From assembly GCF_019279795.1 (NCBI RefSeq), contig NC_056738.1, positions 403,510,771 to 403,574,770 on the forward strand: 64,000 nt of DNA. Direction: 5' to 3'. Within the stretch, counting starts at the first letter, position 1; every line of letters begins with the position of its first letter. The notes under the pieces were generated by a model. It made no database searches. It saw only the letters and a program-made list of their open reading frames with translations, and was not told where the DNA came from. Positions 52,701 to 63,246 of the stretch are shown piece by piece. Source of the stretch: Protopterus annectens (lineage: Eukaryota; Chordata; Ceratodontiformes; Protopteridae). A program made the translations under genes and the position numbers.

Positions 52701-53520
52701 GATGAGGATTAAGGAACATTCCCCCACCCTGAACCAACAGATCTGGTAACCAGGGGAAGATGCCAAGGCTGAGCCTGGGAAAGACTGCGAAGGAGGGGAT
52801 ACCAATGCTGCCTGGGCCAATCTGGAGCTATCAGAACAGCCTTTGTTTTTTTTTTGTCCCTTATCTTTAGCAGCACTCTGCAAAGAAGAGGCAGAGGAGG
52901 GAATGCATAAACAGAGATGTGTCCATGGAAAGGACAACTCATCCACCCTCCAAGCTTTGTTGTGGAACTCCCTGGTGCAGAAGGTTGGAAGGAGATTATT
53001 GGTGTGAGAGGAGAAAAGATCCACTTGTGGGGTACCCCAATGAGTGAGGCGACAGAAAATGTCCCTGTTTAGTTGTCACTCGTGAGGATCCAGAACATGT
53101 CTGCTCAAATGATCCACCAAGAAGTTTAGCCTCCCTGGAAGATAGTGGGCTATTAGATGTAAGCACATGGATGCTGCTATGGACCATAGTCTCATGTTTT
53201 GTCTGCACAAGGGGTAAGAGCGAGTCCCCCCTTGCTTGTTGATGTACCACATGACTGACACTGTCTGTCCTGATTAGCAGAGTCCCAGGGTAGAGTAGGT
53301 CTTTGAAAGCTAGCAAGGCCTGCTGCACTGCCATCAATTCTTTTAAGTTTATGTGCACATGAATCTGCTGGATGCTCCAAGTCCCCTGTGTGCCCCTGCC
53401 CTCCAGATGAGCCCCCATGCAACATCTGAGGAGTCTGTGGTGAGAGTCTGGCTGGCAGACAGTGGGCAGAAAGGCAGACCCTTGTTCTGAGAACAGGCAG
53501 TCATCCACCAGAGGAACTCC
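52701..53520 (-). pseudogene. D8 RNase H and linker domain
   Basis: 52996-53609: LTTDSSDVAWGLIWRAGA (first Asp), HINLKELMAVQQALLAFKDL (Glu), LLIRTD (Asp), then in the next frame MWYINKQGGTRSYPLCRQNM and LPGRLNFLVDHLSRHVLDPH (last Asp). 52683-53024: MDLFSSHTNNLLPTFCTREF, then VYAFPPLPLLCRVLLKI and LIAPDWPRQHWYPLL. Confidence 0.82.
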
Positions 53521-53809
53521 ATTTGTAGACAGGGAATCCGGGGAAGAATCAAGTCTAAGTCATGTGCGTGTTGACACCAAAGATTGAGGTACCACTGAAG
53601 TTCTCTCATATGCAGCCTTGCATATGGGGATCAAAACACATGAAGCCATGAACCACAGTGCTTTCAGTAATTGCCTTGCAGAGATCTGGGTCATGCTTGC
53701 CAAGTTTATTAAGTAAGCAGAAAGATGATCTTGCTTCTGTTGAAGGAGGAATACCATCTGGGTGGCAGTATTCAGACTCGCTTCCAGGAAAACAATCTCC
53801 CTTGACATA
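53521..53809 (-). pseudogene. D8 RT, C-terminal part
   Basis: SREIVFLEASLNTATQMVFL, TQISARQLLKALWFMASCVL and the thumb (YERTSVVP off-frame; MRELQWYLNLWCQ in frame) lie between the CR1 insertion and RNase H. Confidence 0.82.
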
Positions 53810-54138
53810 CACTACACGCTCTAGGGATCTAAACCTTGTCACCACAATAAACAGAACATGCTGGAGGGATAGATTCCTGTCCCAGAGACTTCCCATACTC
53901 TGGAACAAGCTACATATCTATATCAAACAAAGCTCATTAGTACTCCAAGAAAAATCTTGATTGGATGGGAGATGGGAAATTCAGCCCGGGGATCACTTCT
54001 GTGGCCCTGCTTGACAGGGGCACAGGAAAATAATTTTCTTGGGTGGCAAAAGCCAGGGTACCGTTTGGCTAGGCTTATATAGGCCCTAGGGCCAACAGCC
54101 TAGTACCTACCTATGAACGAACCAACTTTGGGTTACAC
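53810..54138 (+). mobile_element. CR1-C: 5'-truncated CR1 3' end in D8 RT
   Basis: Plus-strand translation DLNLVTTINRTCWRDRFLSQ, RLPILWNKLHI matches the end of CR1-A ORF2 (DINRTCWRDRF, RLPMLWNKIPV), followed by the shared CR1 tail gctaggcttatataggccct, agggccaacagcctagtacc and tatgaacgaaccaac. About 330 bp long. It breaks the D8 RT between KNILTSLTF and SREIVFLEA; about 25 nt of RT sequence appear to be missing at the site. Confidence 0.88.
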
Positions 54139-54870
54139 ATTCAATGAAAAGTCAAAGAGGTGAGAATGTTCTTCACGAAATCCAAATCCTTTTCTACTTG
54201 TTCTGGGGAGTTTGCTTGAATGAGACAGTTGCCCAGATAAGGATAAATTTGAATGCTTCTCTGCCTGCAAAAAGCAATGGCTGGAGCCAGGCACTTTGTA
54301 AAGACTGTGGTAGCAGTAGATAAGCCAAAGGGCAATGCAGAGAATTGAAAGTGTTGCTCCCCAGCCCTGAAGCAAAGGATCTGCCTGCAACTTTCCCTTA
54401 TTGGGATGTGCAGATAAGCCTCTTTGAGATGCAAAGTTACGAGCCATGAATCCTTGCCCAGCATTGGTAGTAATTGTTCAATGGTGAGCACCTTGAATCT
54501 GGGAATCACCAGTAAAGTGTTTAGAATAGAGATATACAGAATAGGGCACCAGGTGCCCCCTTTCTTGGGTATCAGAAAAAGCCTTGAATAAAAACCTAGG
54601 CCTGCCTGATTTGCAGGAACTGGCTATGGCCCCCATAGTCAGTAGAGAAAAAATGTTGAGTTTCTACCTCTGCCCTGAGAGTTTTGGGTATGTCTGGGTA
54701 CCCTTGTAAAACAGGGAAGGTGTGAAAGTAAAACTTGTAACCTTGGTTTACTATATTGAGCACCCATATGTCATCTGTGATGGTAGACCATACCTCTGCG
54801 AACTGGCTAACCTTCCCCCAAAGGAAACACATGGTCAGCAAAGGTAGGCACAAGAAGGCCAGAGTCATTG
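54139..54870 (-). pseudogene. D8 RT, N-terminal part, active site changed to YLGN
   Basis: 54141-54509: PRFKVLTIEQLLPMLGKDSW, LVTLHLKEAYLHIPIRESCR, FQFSALPFGLSTATTVFTKC and IQIYPYLGNCLIQANSPEQV. Plus-strand 54228-54239 encodes YLGN where the other copies have YLDD or YPDD; both catalytic Asp of the motif are lost. Upstream 54596-54874 has GYKFYFHTFPVLQGYPDIP, a diverged fingers region. Confidence 0.88.
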
Positions 54871-56691
54871 ACAATGCTTGCTTTGAGAAACTAGCTTAAA
54901 ACTCCCAGATTTAGCAGAAGAATGCCATTGTTTAGCCCTTTGAGAGGCAGAAGCCTGCCCTCTGGAAGATCTGAAACCCCTAGGCCTAGAGTGACCCTGC
55001 TTGCCAGGATCAGGGAAAGGCCAATTCTTAGAAGGATAATGCCTACTAAACCAAAGAGGATGAACCTGAAGGAAATCTGTTACAGCTTGCATAGAATTTG
55101 CCTTATCCTCCAACTTTCAGTACCTCCTCAGCCTTATTACCAAAAAGATTGCCCTTGTGCAAAGGAACATCCAGCAATTTAGACTCAACTGGATCAGAAA
55201 GAGGCTGCTTCCTGAGCGAAGAATGCCTTCTAATTACGGAAACAGAGGCTGCTGCTCTGCAGGAAGCCTCCAAAGTGTCAAAACCACAATGAAGTGAATG
55301 CTTATTAACTAAAGTAGAAGAATTCAGTAAGTCTTGTCTTTCTGTCATGGAAGGAATATCTCCAAGTTTAGCCTTAATAACCTCCAACGTATGCTGCTGA
55401 TACATAAGCATGTGAAAGAATTCACGGATCTAATGGCAAGAGTTGCAGAAGTAGACTTTTTTTTTTTTTTTTACACCACCTGTCCAAGGCCCTAAATTCC
55501 TTATCAGAAGGCACAGGGTTTCTAGCAATAGTAGCCTTAACACCCTTGGGGCCTTGAGAAAATCAGCAGCAGGGTTTCTAAAAAGGAATTGATGAGATTC
55601 AGGAACCCTGTAATATCTATCCGGTTTTCTGGGGGCAGGAGGAACAGAATTAGGCGTTAAAGAATTTTCCCTGAAATCATCATCCACAACTTCCAAAATT
55701 GGAGGTACAGCCAGAGGCTTATACTGTGGCAAATCTAAAAATTCCCCAATTCTTTTCTTAGACTGTGTAAAATCCTGACATTCCCACTTAAAATGCTCCC
55801 TAAGAGTATTCAAAGCATCCCCAAAGGAAAAATCTTCTGGAGGGGAGGCAGAAGGGATAGAGTCCTCAGCATCAGAATCCTCAAAGCCAGAAAAAAGTTG
55901 AGAATTTCCTTCTTTTCTGAGATTTCCAGTATGTCTGCTGGTATCTATGCAAAACATCAGGAGATAATTCCCTAGTCCTCTTTGAAGGGGGGGATGAGAA
56001 CCTCTAAACAGGGAAAGATCACCAGCCATCTTTACCAACTGGGACTGAGGTACAGGACGGGAGGCCGAAGTCTGCTTGTGACGTTTGCGGCTGGAAGTTT
56101 TACTGGCAATCTGGAGGGACTCGGGAGGCCTAGCAACTGCAGAAATCTGAGCTAAGGTAATCGGTCTGGTTCTGGTCTCATGTCGAAAAGAAGAGGCGTC
56201 AGAAGCTGGTGCCTGCAAAGCGGCTCCAGACTCACCTGAGGCAGCGACAGGCGTAGGGTCTGAAGATGAAATTGCAGCCTGCGACAAGGAGGACTCCGTA
56301 AAGGTCTCGGCAGAGGCCTGTGGCTGAAAATCTGTGGATTGCAGGGGCTGCGAAAACACCTCACTGACCACCGCTGTGCTGACTACCAATTTCATTGGTG
56401 CGTCAACAATAGATTTAACCCTAGGCTTGTTGCAGTCCTTGTCTTTGTATTTCCTAGGAATATCTAAAGTCGGGAGGACCTGAAGACGCCATACCGACGA
56501 ACTTTAAGCCAAACTCCGAAATGCTTATACAAAATCTTAGCTCTACGGCGTATGGTACACAGATTAAAGGAAGCACAGAGATCGCAGCCAGGGACGTTGT
56601 GCTCAAGGCCCAAACAAGTTATACAAGAGGAATGGAAATCACGGTGCGGAATCTGTTTTCCACATGCAAGACTGTTAACTTTATCTGACAT
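54871..56691 (-). pseudogene. D8 gag
   Basis: ATG at 56689-56691. The open stretch 56464-56691 holds the zinc block: VNSLACGKQIPHRDFHSSC, ITCLGLEHNVPGCDLCASFN (the first Cys of CxxC is Leu). 55430-56395 (about 320 codons): PQSQLVKMAGDLSLFRGSHP, SASPPEDFSFGDALNTLREH, FLDLPQYKPLAVPPILEVVD, VPPAPRKPDRYYRVPESHQF. A T-run at 55457-55473 breaks the frame. 55103-55411: NKHSLHCGFDTLEASCRAAA, VIRRHSSLRKQPLSDPVESK. 54865-55113: VTDFLQVHPLWFSRHYPSKN. Confidence 0.85.
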
Positions 56692-56699
56692 TCGTTAAA

Positions 56700-57001
56700 G
56701 CAAGAAAAGAGGATCACCAACAGGGTACTTGTCTGAAGGAGTCTTCAACTTGGTAGTTGGAAAGCAAAACTAAGGTAAACATCCAACCAGCACTAGGGCG
56801 AATTGCATTTGCTTCGGGCTCCGCGGCAAGAAAGACTGAGGAAATGGCGTTGGCTGCCTCCCTTTATACCAGACATACTGACATCAGTTTTACAACCGAA
56901 GGCAGCAGATGTATACCAAGGACTCTGGTATTTGGGCCAACTGAGGGATACCAGGAGCCAGATAACCCATATGTGAGGACTGCCACAGTGAAACATGATC
57001 A
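56700..57001 (-). promoter_or_regulatory. D8 5' ITR, CRE and TATA decayed
   Basis: Minus-strand leader aggaaatggcgttggctgcc is inverted here as a DIRS leader; CRE position reads actgacatcagt (TGACATCA, one change), TATA position tggtataaaggg. Outer end gaggactgccacagtgaaac atgatca. Confidence 0.7.
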
Positions 57002-57600
57002 CCCGGAATCCTTGTCGTTTCAGGTGAGCCGCAACCACTGCCATACATTTGGTGAACACTCTGGGGGCTGTTGCCAGACCAAAGGGCAGTGTTCTTGAAC
57101 TGGAAATAAGTGGCTCGCAACCAGAAGATGGACATCTTCTGGAGCACCTGTCCATCTTTATATAGCAGTAGTACACATCTTGAAGCTTTACAGAGCACAT
57201 TCAATCATCCTTCTCCAGAAATGGAAGTATGGGCTGAACTGTGACCATTCAGAACTTGCTGCAAACGGATTGGTTTAGTTTGCTGAGATCCAGAATCCGT
57301 CTCCAGTTTCCCGTTTTTCTCGAACTAAAAAGAACCTTGGGTAAGTTCCAAATCCTCTAGTCTGGGGGAACCTCTTGGATGACTTTTTTAGCAGTTCTGA
57401 AACTGAACTGCTTGCTCTTTTTGACTGGATGGAACGTTTGAGATTCTGTTAAGAGGAGGAGACTGATTGAAAGGGATCTGATCACCTCTGGATATAATCC
57501 TCTGCACCCACAGATCTAAGTTCTGTTTTTCCAGGCTCCAGTGCAGAGATGGTCAATCCCAGATCAGGCCTCCTTTCAGGAGCACTGGAAGGGTTTCCCG
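57002..57600 (-). pseudogene. D9 reverse transcriptase, N-terminal part
   Basis: 57020-57130 reads LPFGLATAPRVFTKCMAVVA, AHLKRQGFR, the RT block that precedes the YLDD motif. 57160-57330 holds CVLLLYKDGQVLQKMSIFW-type decayed palm and FEKNGKLETDSGSQQ (KKTGSWRPVIDL block). The break at 57002 falls just before the active site, where D8 begins. Confidence 0.75.
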
Positions 57601-60440
57601 TAAAAAGGGTTCTCAGGAACCCTAGTTCTGCGGGCCTCCTCTTCCACAAGAGCAGTGTCTTCCATTATTACGCACCACTCTGCCTCTAAGGGGGGATTTG
57701 CCATGTGTGTCCTGGTAAGAACTCAAATTTGAGCCACATATTCCCGCTTCCTCTGACCTTTTGAATAGGGTCTTTGAGGTGCAGAGAAATGTATGCCCAC
57801 AGCAGACAACGTCCTACCCTCCTTCTCACACCTGGAAAAAGCATCTTTAACTTTGGGTCCAAAAAGAGAACAGTCAAATGGGGCATTGACAACAGATGAC
57901 TTAAAGGGCTCCACAAAGTTGCAGAGGCACATCCATGCATATCTCTTCATGGAGATGCTGGAACTCACTGCCTTACTCGTCCCTTCCGCTGTACGTGCGC
58001 CAAGTCTCATGAAAGAGTTAGCTACACAATGTAGCATTGCTAGCTGGGAAGCTACCTTTTGCCATACTTCAGCTACTGCTCCTTCCAGAGTAGATAACTC
58101 TAAATCAGATCCCTTTGTAACCAAGTAAAATGGAAAGCTAGTTCAGTGATCGCAAAGCAAACTTCACTGAAAAAAACACGCGCTTCCCACATCTATCCAT
58201 CTGCACAGAATCTTTATTCGGAGGGTGGATAGTAGAGCTATCCTCAGAGTTCCCTTTAGGTTGCTGCTGCCACGACCATGGCATCTACTGAAACACCCTC
58301 CGCCCAGAAGGCTTCATCAGATGGAGCTGCAATGATCTTGTTTGGTTTCTAGGGGACAGGCTCAATAGAATCTGGGTTCTCCCACGTCCGAGAGATCATA
58401 CCTATGAGCTCATTGGTGAGCGAAGTCACCCAGACGGAAGACTGTCAAGAACCAAAAGCTGCCAGGTACAGACTCCTCAGGAGGAGGATTACTGGACTGC
58501 CAGTCGCCTCTTTCAGTATTTCTAGAATCTCCCCCAAAGCATGCGCCCTTAGGTGACCACGGGGATCCTTCGAGGTCTGTGTCTTCAGTGGCAGAGTCCG
58601 TGGTAGAGTCCAAATGTTTCCTCTTAAAGTCTCTTCCAAGGAACCTCCTCAGTGGGAGAGACTGGGAAGGTATCTGAAGGGAGAGGGGCACCCTGCTGGG
58701 TATCCAGGAGCTTGAGGCCTCACTGTCCCAGTGCAGCGTTCTGGTCAGAAAAGGTGCACAGAGAATCCAGACTGGACTGACTATCCGAAGCAGGAGCTAC
58801 CTTTTAGTTGCAGTAGCAGCTATCCCCATCTCCAAGGCCCCAAAGGCCGAGTGAAAAAGGACTTTGGCCCCAACAAGACATGCTTGTGAGACAAAGCCTC
58901 TTCCAACCCTGAAGACAGCTCACCCTGGGCAGAAGCAGAGCTGAGTTCACCTGTGCAGAAACCCAGAGATGCATCAACTGCTCCAACAACCTGAGAGTCT
59001 CTCAAGGACTGCGAGGGCCACTAAAGCTCTGGGAACTGTCCAGCTCTGATAAACCTGAAGAGCTCAGAGCAAAGGCGTGATATGAAGATTATGTTCTCTG
59101 ATCTGACCTAAAGGGTACCTGGCATATCTGATCAGAGGGCTCAGACTTACTCTGAAGACAGGAGGATCCAGAGGGGGAGTAGCAGACTTAAGAAGCCTTG
59201 GAACAGAGTGGGTCAGGGTCAAAGGTGACTGTTACACCCTGCAACCACAGAATCTTCTACGCCAAATGGTGCACGTCATCCTCAGTAATGCTCATGGTTG
59301 AACGAGAACAGAAGCCAGATGGGGATTTCTACCGGGACAGTAAATGTGATGGCACTCAAAGGAACGGGATCAGATGTCGGACAGTACCTAGCTTGTGGAA
59401 ATCTCATAATTGGTTTAAATGGGCTCTCTGGATCCAATACCAATGGATCCAGCTCATCCTTACTAGATGGTTCTGGAGCCGAAGATGCCGGATCCAGTTT
59501 CGATGGCTCCAACAGGACTTTTTCAGTATGTTCAGAAGGTTTGGTCTTCAGCTCCAAGGTACCTGACAGAGCCTAAGGTGGTCTCCTCTTGCTCTTATCA
59601 CTAAATTTCACAGAAAGGGAAGAAGCTGGACTAGATTGAGCTGACTGATTTTGGTGTGGACGGCTTAACTGGAGTAGCAGAATTGGTCTCTTCAAAAGCA
59701 GAGGAAAGCATCCCTTTTAAGATAAGCTGGTTTCTTTCAACCAATGCTCAGTGGTTGAAAAAATGGCAAATGGAGCAGTTCTCTCAAGTGGAGAGGTCCT
59801 AAACAGTAAATTTGCAAGGAAAGTGAATCACTAAACAGGATTTTATGCCCTCACTTTTTAAAGTCAGCATCCGCGGTGGTGGTGCTGCGGTAGCATTGTC
59901 GCTTCACAGTAAGACGCTGTCCAGTTCAATTCTCAGCTACAGCGTCTTCTGCATGGAGACATGCGTGAATGACCATACCTTCGTTGAAAGTTGTGCGTCA
60001 AGGCTGGCAACTCAGCACGTAAAAATCTACTGCCAATCATTAGCGGACCAGAGTTCCACTGTGGCGACCCCTAACCGGGAAAAGCCGAAAGACAACTTTT
60101 TAAAGTCAGCAGGATTGTCGTGTTTGCCCGACAATTAACTCAAGCCAGTCACACAAAAAAAGGACAAACAAAAAGACAAAAAAAAAAGGACAAGGAAGGA
60201 ACTACTAAACGACAGGAGTTAAAGGACCACTACGGGCAAATGAAGAAAACACTTCTTGCCATGATCTACTGCACCTCAGTACTCATTCCTAATTTTATTT
60301 TGTTTTTTACTCTCGTCTGCCCTCATGGGGGCAGACATCGTGATTCCTTTGGAAAGTTAAATCTGTCTCAATGCATAGATTGTGAGAATAAATAGCCCTA
60401 CCATTTGTCAGACTAGACTTCCATTCACTTAGAATGGAAC
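57601..60440 (-). pseudogene. D9 gag
   Basis: 57723-58124 is a 133-codon piece: SMKRYAWMCLCNFVEPFKSS, VVNAPFDCSLFGPKVKDAFS, RCEKEGRTLSAVGIHF, parallel to HAWLKEQTLPDHVKAKLLDA, LFGVKAEEVLKKM, MQTVKDFL in D3. 59282-59557 is an acidic Asp/Glu/Pro/Ser-rich stretch (KLDPASSAPEPSSKDELDPL). Near 60300-60378 a CxxT...HDVCPHEGRRE stretch may be the zinc block. Interrupted at 59870 by a SINE. Many stops. Confidence 0.6.
59853..60111 (+). mobile_element. V-SINE-like tRNA-derived SINE with 17-bp TSD
   Basis: Perfect 17-bp direct repeats actttttaaagtcagca at 59853-59869 and 60095-60111 bound a 225-bp insert. The head has an A box tggtgctgcgg (59880-59890, one mismatch) and a perfect B box gttcaattc (59924-59932). 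The tail (60057-60094) reads ctgtggcgacccctaaccgg and gaaaagccgaaaga, the gcgacccctaa...aagccgaaag tail I know from vertebrate V-SINE/L2-type elements. Family name is from memory of that tail and should be verified. Confidence 0.8.
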
Positions 60441-60549
60441 ACCTGAAAACTGCCAAGTTTCAAGTGTGCGCAGCTCATATGTCATTGACTGGTATGCGCA
60501 GTGTTTTACAAATGTTGTTCCTACTGATGTACTACACATTCTCTGAAAG

Positions 60550-61040
60550 AAACTTGCAAAAGTGTCAAATTACTGCGATAAAAGACTTTTCACAAGGAGC
60601 AGTTTTGCAAGTTTCAGTTCATGGCCAGGTTACTCCTCCCATCTCCCCTCCTTCAGTGGGCTACAGTCTCACATTTCCAGCTTGGCTAGATTCAATTATT
60701 TAGTCAGCTTTGCATGACAATAGACATCAAAAAAATCACAGCCTGATGTGCCACTAAAACTGTTCCCTTGTACGTCTTTTCACTTCTGAAAAGCATTTCC
60801 CATGAATAAAAAAGCACACATCTGTCCCAAGTTTATGCCAATCTATCCATTTTTAAAAGGTGCACAGCAAAATATTCAACTTTTAATGCATTTTGGCTGC
60901 TGACATGGTTATATTTACATACTTATTCTATTATAGCATAACCTGAACTTATGGTACTTAATAAATTTTACAACAGTTCTCAGTTTCTTAATGACCTCCC
61001 AAGTCTCTGATGTGACTTAGTTCTTTTTCTTACTATTGCT
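60550..61040. repeat. Left terminal inverted repeat
   Basis: Landmarks shared with the right arm: caaattactg (60563), ggccaggttactcctcccat (60630 region), gtgggctacagtctcacatt, tttgcatgacaatagac, cccttgtacgtcttttcact, tttcttaatgacctcccaag (60980s). Confidence 0.85.
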
Positions 61041-61831
61041 TTATGTAGTTTTGTCTTAGTTGTATACTTGCAGCATGTTTCTCATCCTCTCAGCAACAGA
61101 CTCCTGGAGAAAACTTCCAAATCAGATACTTGTATTGAAAGAGTACCAGCAGCTGTAGCAGTGATATACTCCAAAACAATGCACTCATAGTACTGAAACA
61201 TATGTCTGAACCAAGCAGTGATGAATTGATAGGGACTACACTGAGCACAATATTACTCAATCTCTCCATTTCATAATGCACAACATTCACACTACACTTA
61301 CAAAGGCAGACCTCCACCTTTCACGAACACAGCTACCCAGACAACATACCAGTCAAACTTAAGGCTTTTCCCACCTCTCTGCAAAACACTGCTGTAATGG
61401 CTTTGGCAAACAAATGAAAATGATTGATGGGTTTTGGTTCAGGACTCTCATCCATACCTCAGCAGTACAGATTTTTTGCAGACGGTCCAGATTTTTTGTC
61501 CGTGTTTCACAAAATTGTAGTTCTGTCAAATCACTGGCGAATCATTGAACACTGAAGTCAGAAATTATGACAGGCATTTGATTTTCAGACTTAATATCCT
61601 TAAGAAAATTCACTAATGCAAAACCTGTTTATCAACCTTCTAAGAGCAATATTTATAAATTGTCCCTATTTTGGGGCCTTTGTCCCCCATTTATAGCCTT
61701 GTCCAGATTTCTTGTTCTATGATGTTGAAAAGTATGCTGCCATCTCTTCCTGCTGGAGCCAGTCCACTGCACTTGCACAAGTGTCCACCTCAGCAGGGCA
61801 GCAAGCAGGTATCAGTGCAGATATGCTTTAC

Positions 61832-61914
<83 letters not shown>

Positions 61915-62744
61915 AATGTGGACAAATCTTGTTTGTTCGATGTCACCAAACTTTTCTCCAAACCCAGTTTTAGGACACCTGCTACCAATCTACTTGTCAG
62001 TCCTGCAGCTGCAAGTCTTGTTGTCCATGTTATTTCTTTTCCTTGGTTTTGTTTCTCTTACTTGTAATGTTGATTTTACTCAATTTTTCTCCTGCCTCCC
62101 ATATCTACTCTAATTATAACTTCTAAAAGAATACTTTTTCTCACTTTCTCCTCTTCCCTCCTCTTTATCCAGTATTTTAATTTTTCTACTCTGACATTTG
62201 CTTTATGAGCAAAAAATGAGCTGTCACCCTTATGTCAGCACCTTTCAATGCTATATAATATTATATATATCTGAATAGGTGAGTGGGATTTTCATGACAG
62301 CATCAAGGAAACATTTTCCATCCTTCTGTGTTTTTTTTCCTTAAATTTTGGATTTTTCTTGGTATATAGATTGATTTTCTTAGTATATTTTATTTTCCCA
62401 TTTACCAGGTTAGTTTGACAAGGCGACAGTTTTCAGTGGAGGCTTGGGAAGAAATGCTCCAGATACATAGTAAACAATTATAAAAAAAAATGATAAAAAT
62501 AAATTATACAACCATAGCTATTTTGTACAAATACCACAGAACATAGAATATATAAAAGGAGTAAAATCAGAGTTTTACAATTGATGCAGCATACAGTGGC
62601 AAGAATATTGAAACAAATATACAATTCAAAAAGTAAATTTCCATAGACAAACAGGGTCATACACTACAAATCATAACTATAATGATATGATTTACATTGC
62701 ATCTTGTTTCAATGATGGTATGTGTGTATTGTACATGTGTATTT
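61041..62744. other. Interior of the long-TIR element, no gene seen
   Basis: AT-rich sequence with only short open stretches. No catalytic motif of a transposase, helicase, polymerase or integrase could be seen on either strand. Confidence 0.5.
61834..61912. repeat. (CA)n microsatellite
   Basis: About 39 uninterrupted CA units. The His/Thr open frames over it are artefacts. Confidence 0.98.
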
Positions 62745-63246
62745 ACAGTATGGACAAAGGACTGGGTCACATCACAGGCTTGGGAAGTCATTAAGAAACT
62801 GAGGATTGTTGTAAAGCTTGGCATTAAATACCATAGTTTAGGTTATACTATAAGAGAATAACTATGTAAAAATGACCATGTCCGCAGTCAGAATGCATTA
62901 CAAACTGAATATTTTACTGTGCACATTAAGAAATGGATAGATTGGGCCAAACTCTGGACTGATGCGTGTGCTTTGTTTTTTTTTTTTTTTATTCCTGGGA
63001 AATGCTATTCAGAAGTGAAGACATACAAGGGAACAGATTTAGTGGTGCACCAGGCTGTGATTTTTTTGCCGTCTATTGTCATGCAAAGCTGACAAAGTAG
63101 TTGAATCTAACCAAGCTGGAAATGTGAGACTGTAGCCCACTGAAGGAGGGGAGATGGGAGGAGTAACCTGGCCAGGAATTGAAACTTGCAAAACTGCTCC
63201 TTGTGAAAAGTCTTTTATCTCAGTAATTTGACACTTTTGCAAGTTT
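62745..63246. repeat. Right terminal inverted repeat
   Basis: Complement of 60550-61040: cttgggaagtcattaagaaa, gaagtgaagacatacaaggg, gtctattgtcatgcaaagct, aatgtgagactgtagcccac, atgggaggagtaacctggcc, cagtaatttgacacttttgc. A T-run of about 19 nt (62973-62991) is unique to this arm. Confidence 0.85.

Larger units (their letters stand above)
51177..57001 (-). mobile_element. D8: full-length DIRS with a CR1 insertion
   Basis: AGTACAG at 51177 and aaacatgatca ending at about 57001. Without the CR1 insert (about 330 bp) it is about 5.5 kb. It is more diverged from D3, D5, D6 and D7 than those are from each other (for example RT reads YLGN and gag DLKEIQ-type blocks differ). It interrupts the D4 recombinase on the left and abuts divergent DIRS RT (D9) on the right. 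Confidence 0.9.
57002..60440 (-). mobile_element. D9: divergent DIRS element, RT N-terminus and gag
   Basis: Directly right of D8. Minus-strand order gag then RT is kept. Sequence is clearly less similar to D3-D8 than they are to each other. It might be the upstream half of D4, because D4 is cut by D8 on the other side, but the RNase H, most of RT and part of YR would then be missing; I cannot decide. The V-SINE-like insertion lies in its gag at 59870-60094. No 5' ITR was recognised. Confidence 0.68.
60550..63246. mobile_element. 2.7-kb element with TIRs of about 500 bp
   Basis: The left arm 60550-61040 and the right arm 62745-63246 are reverse complements throughout, with scattered mismatches and small indels. 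The outer ends are aaacttgcaaaagtgtcaaa and its complement. Each end also carries a sub-terminal inverted copy ttttgcaagttt (60603-60614). The interior (61041-62744) is AT-rich, holds a (CA)n tract, and shows no transposase. No TSD seen. Could be a non-autonomous DNA transposon or foldback element. Confidence 0.8.

Noticed and set aside
12254-57001. An active, autonomous DIRS copy
   Set aside because: Every copy shows at least one frameshift in gag and YR or an altered catalytic residue; none has all three genes open.
33466-60440. D4 and D9 as one single element
   Set aside because: Attractive because D8 lies between them, but RNase H and most of RT would have to be missing; left undecided rather than claimed.
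61671-62113. Open frames with poly-(His-Thr)
   Set aside because: Created by the (CA)n tract.
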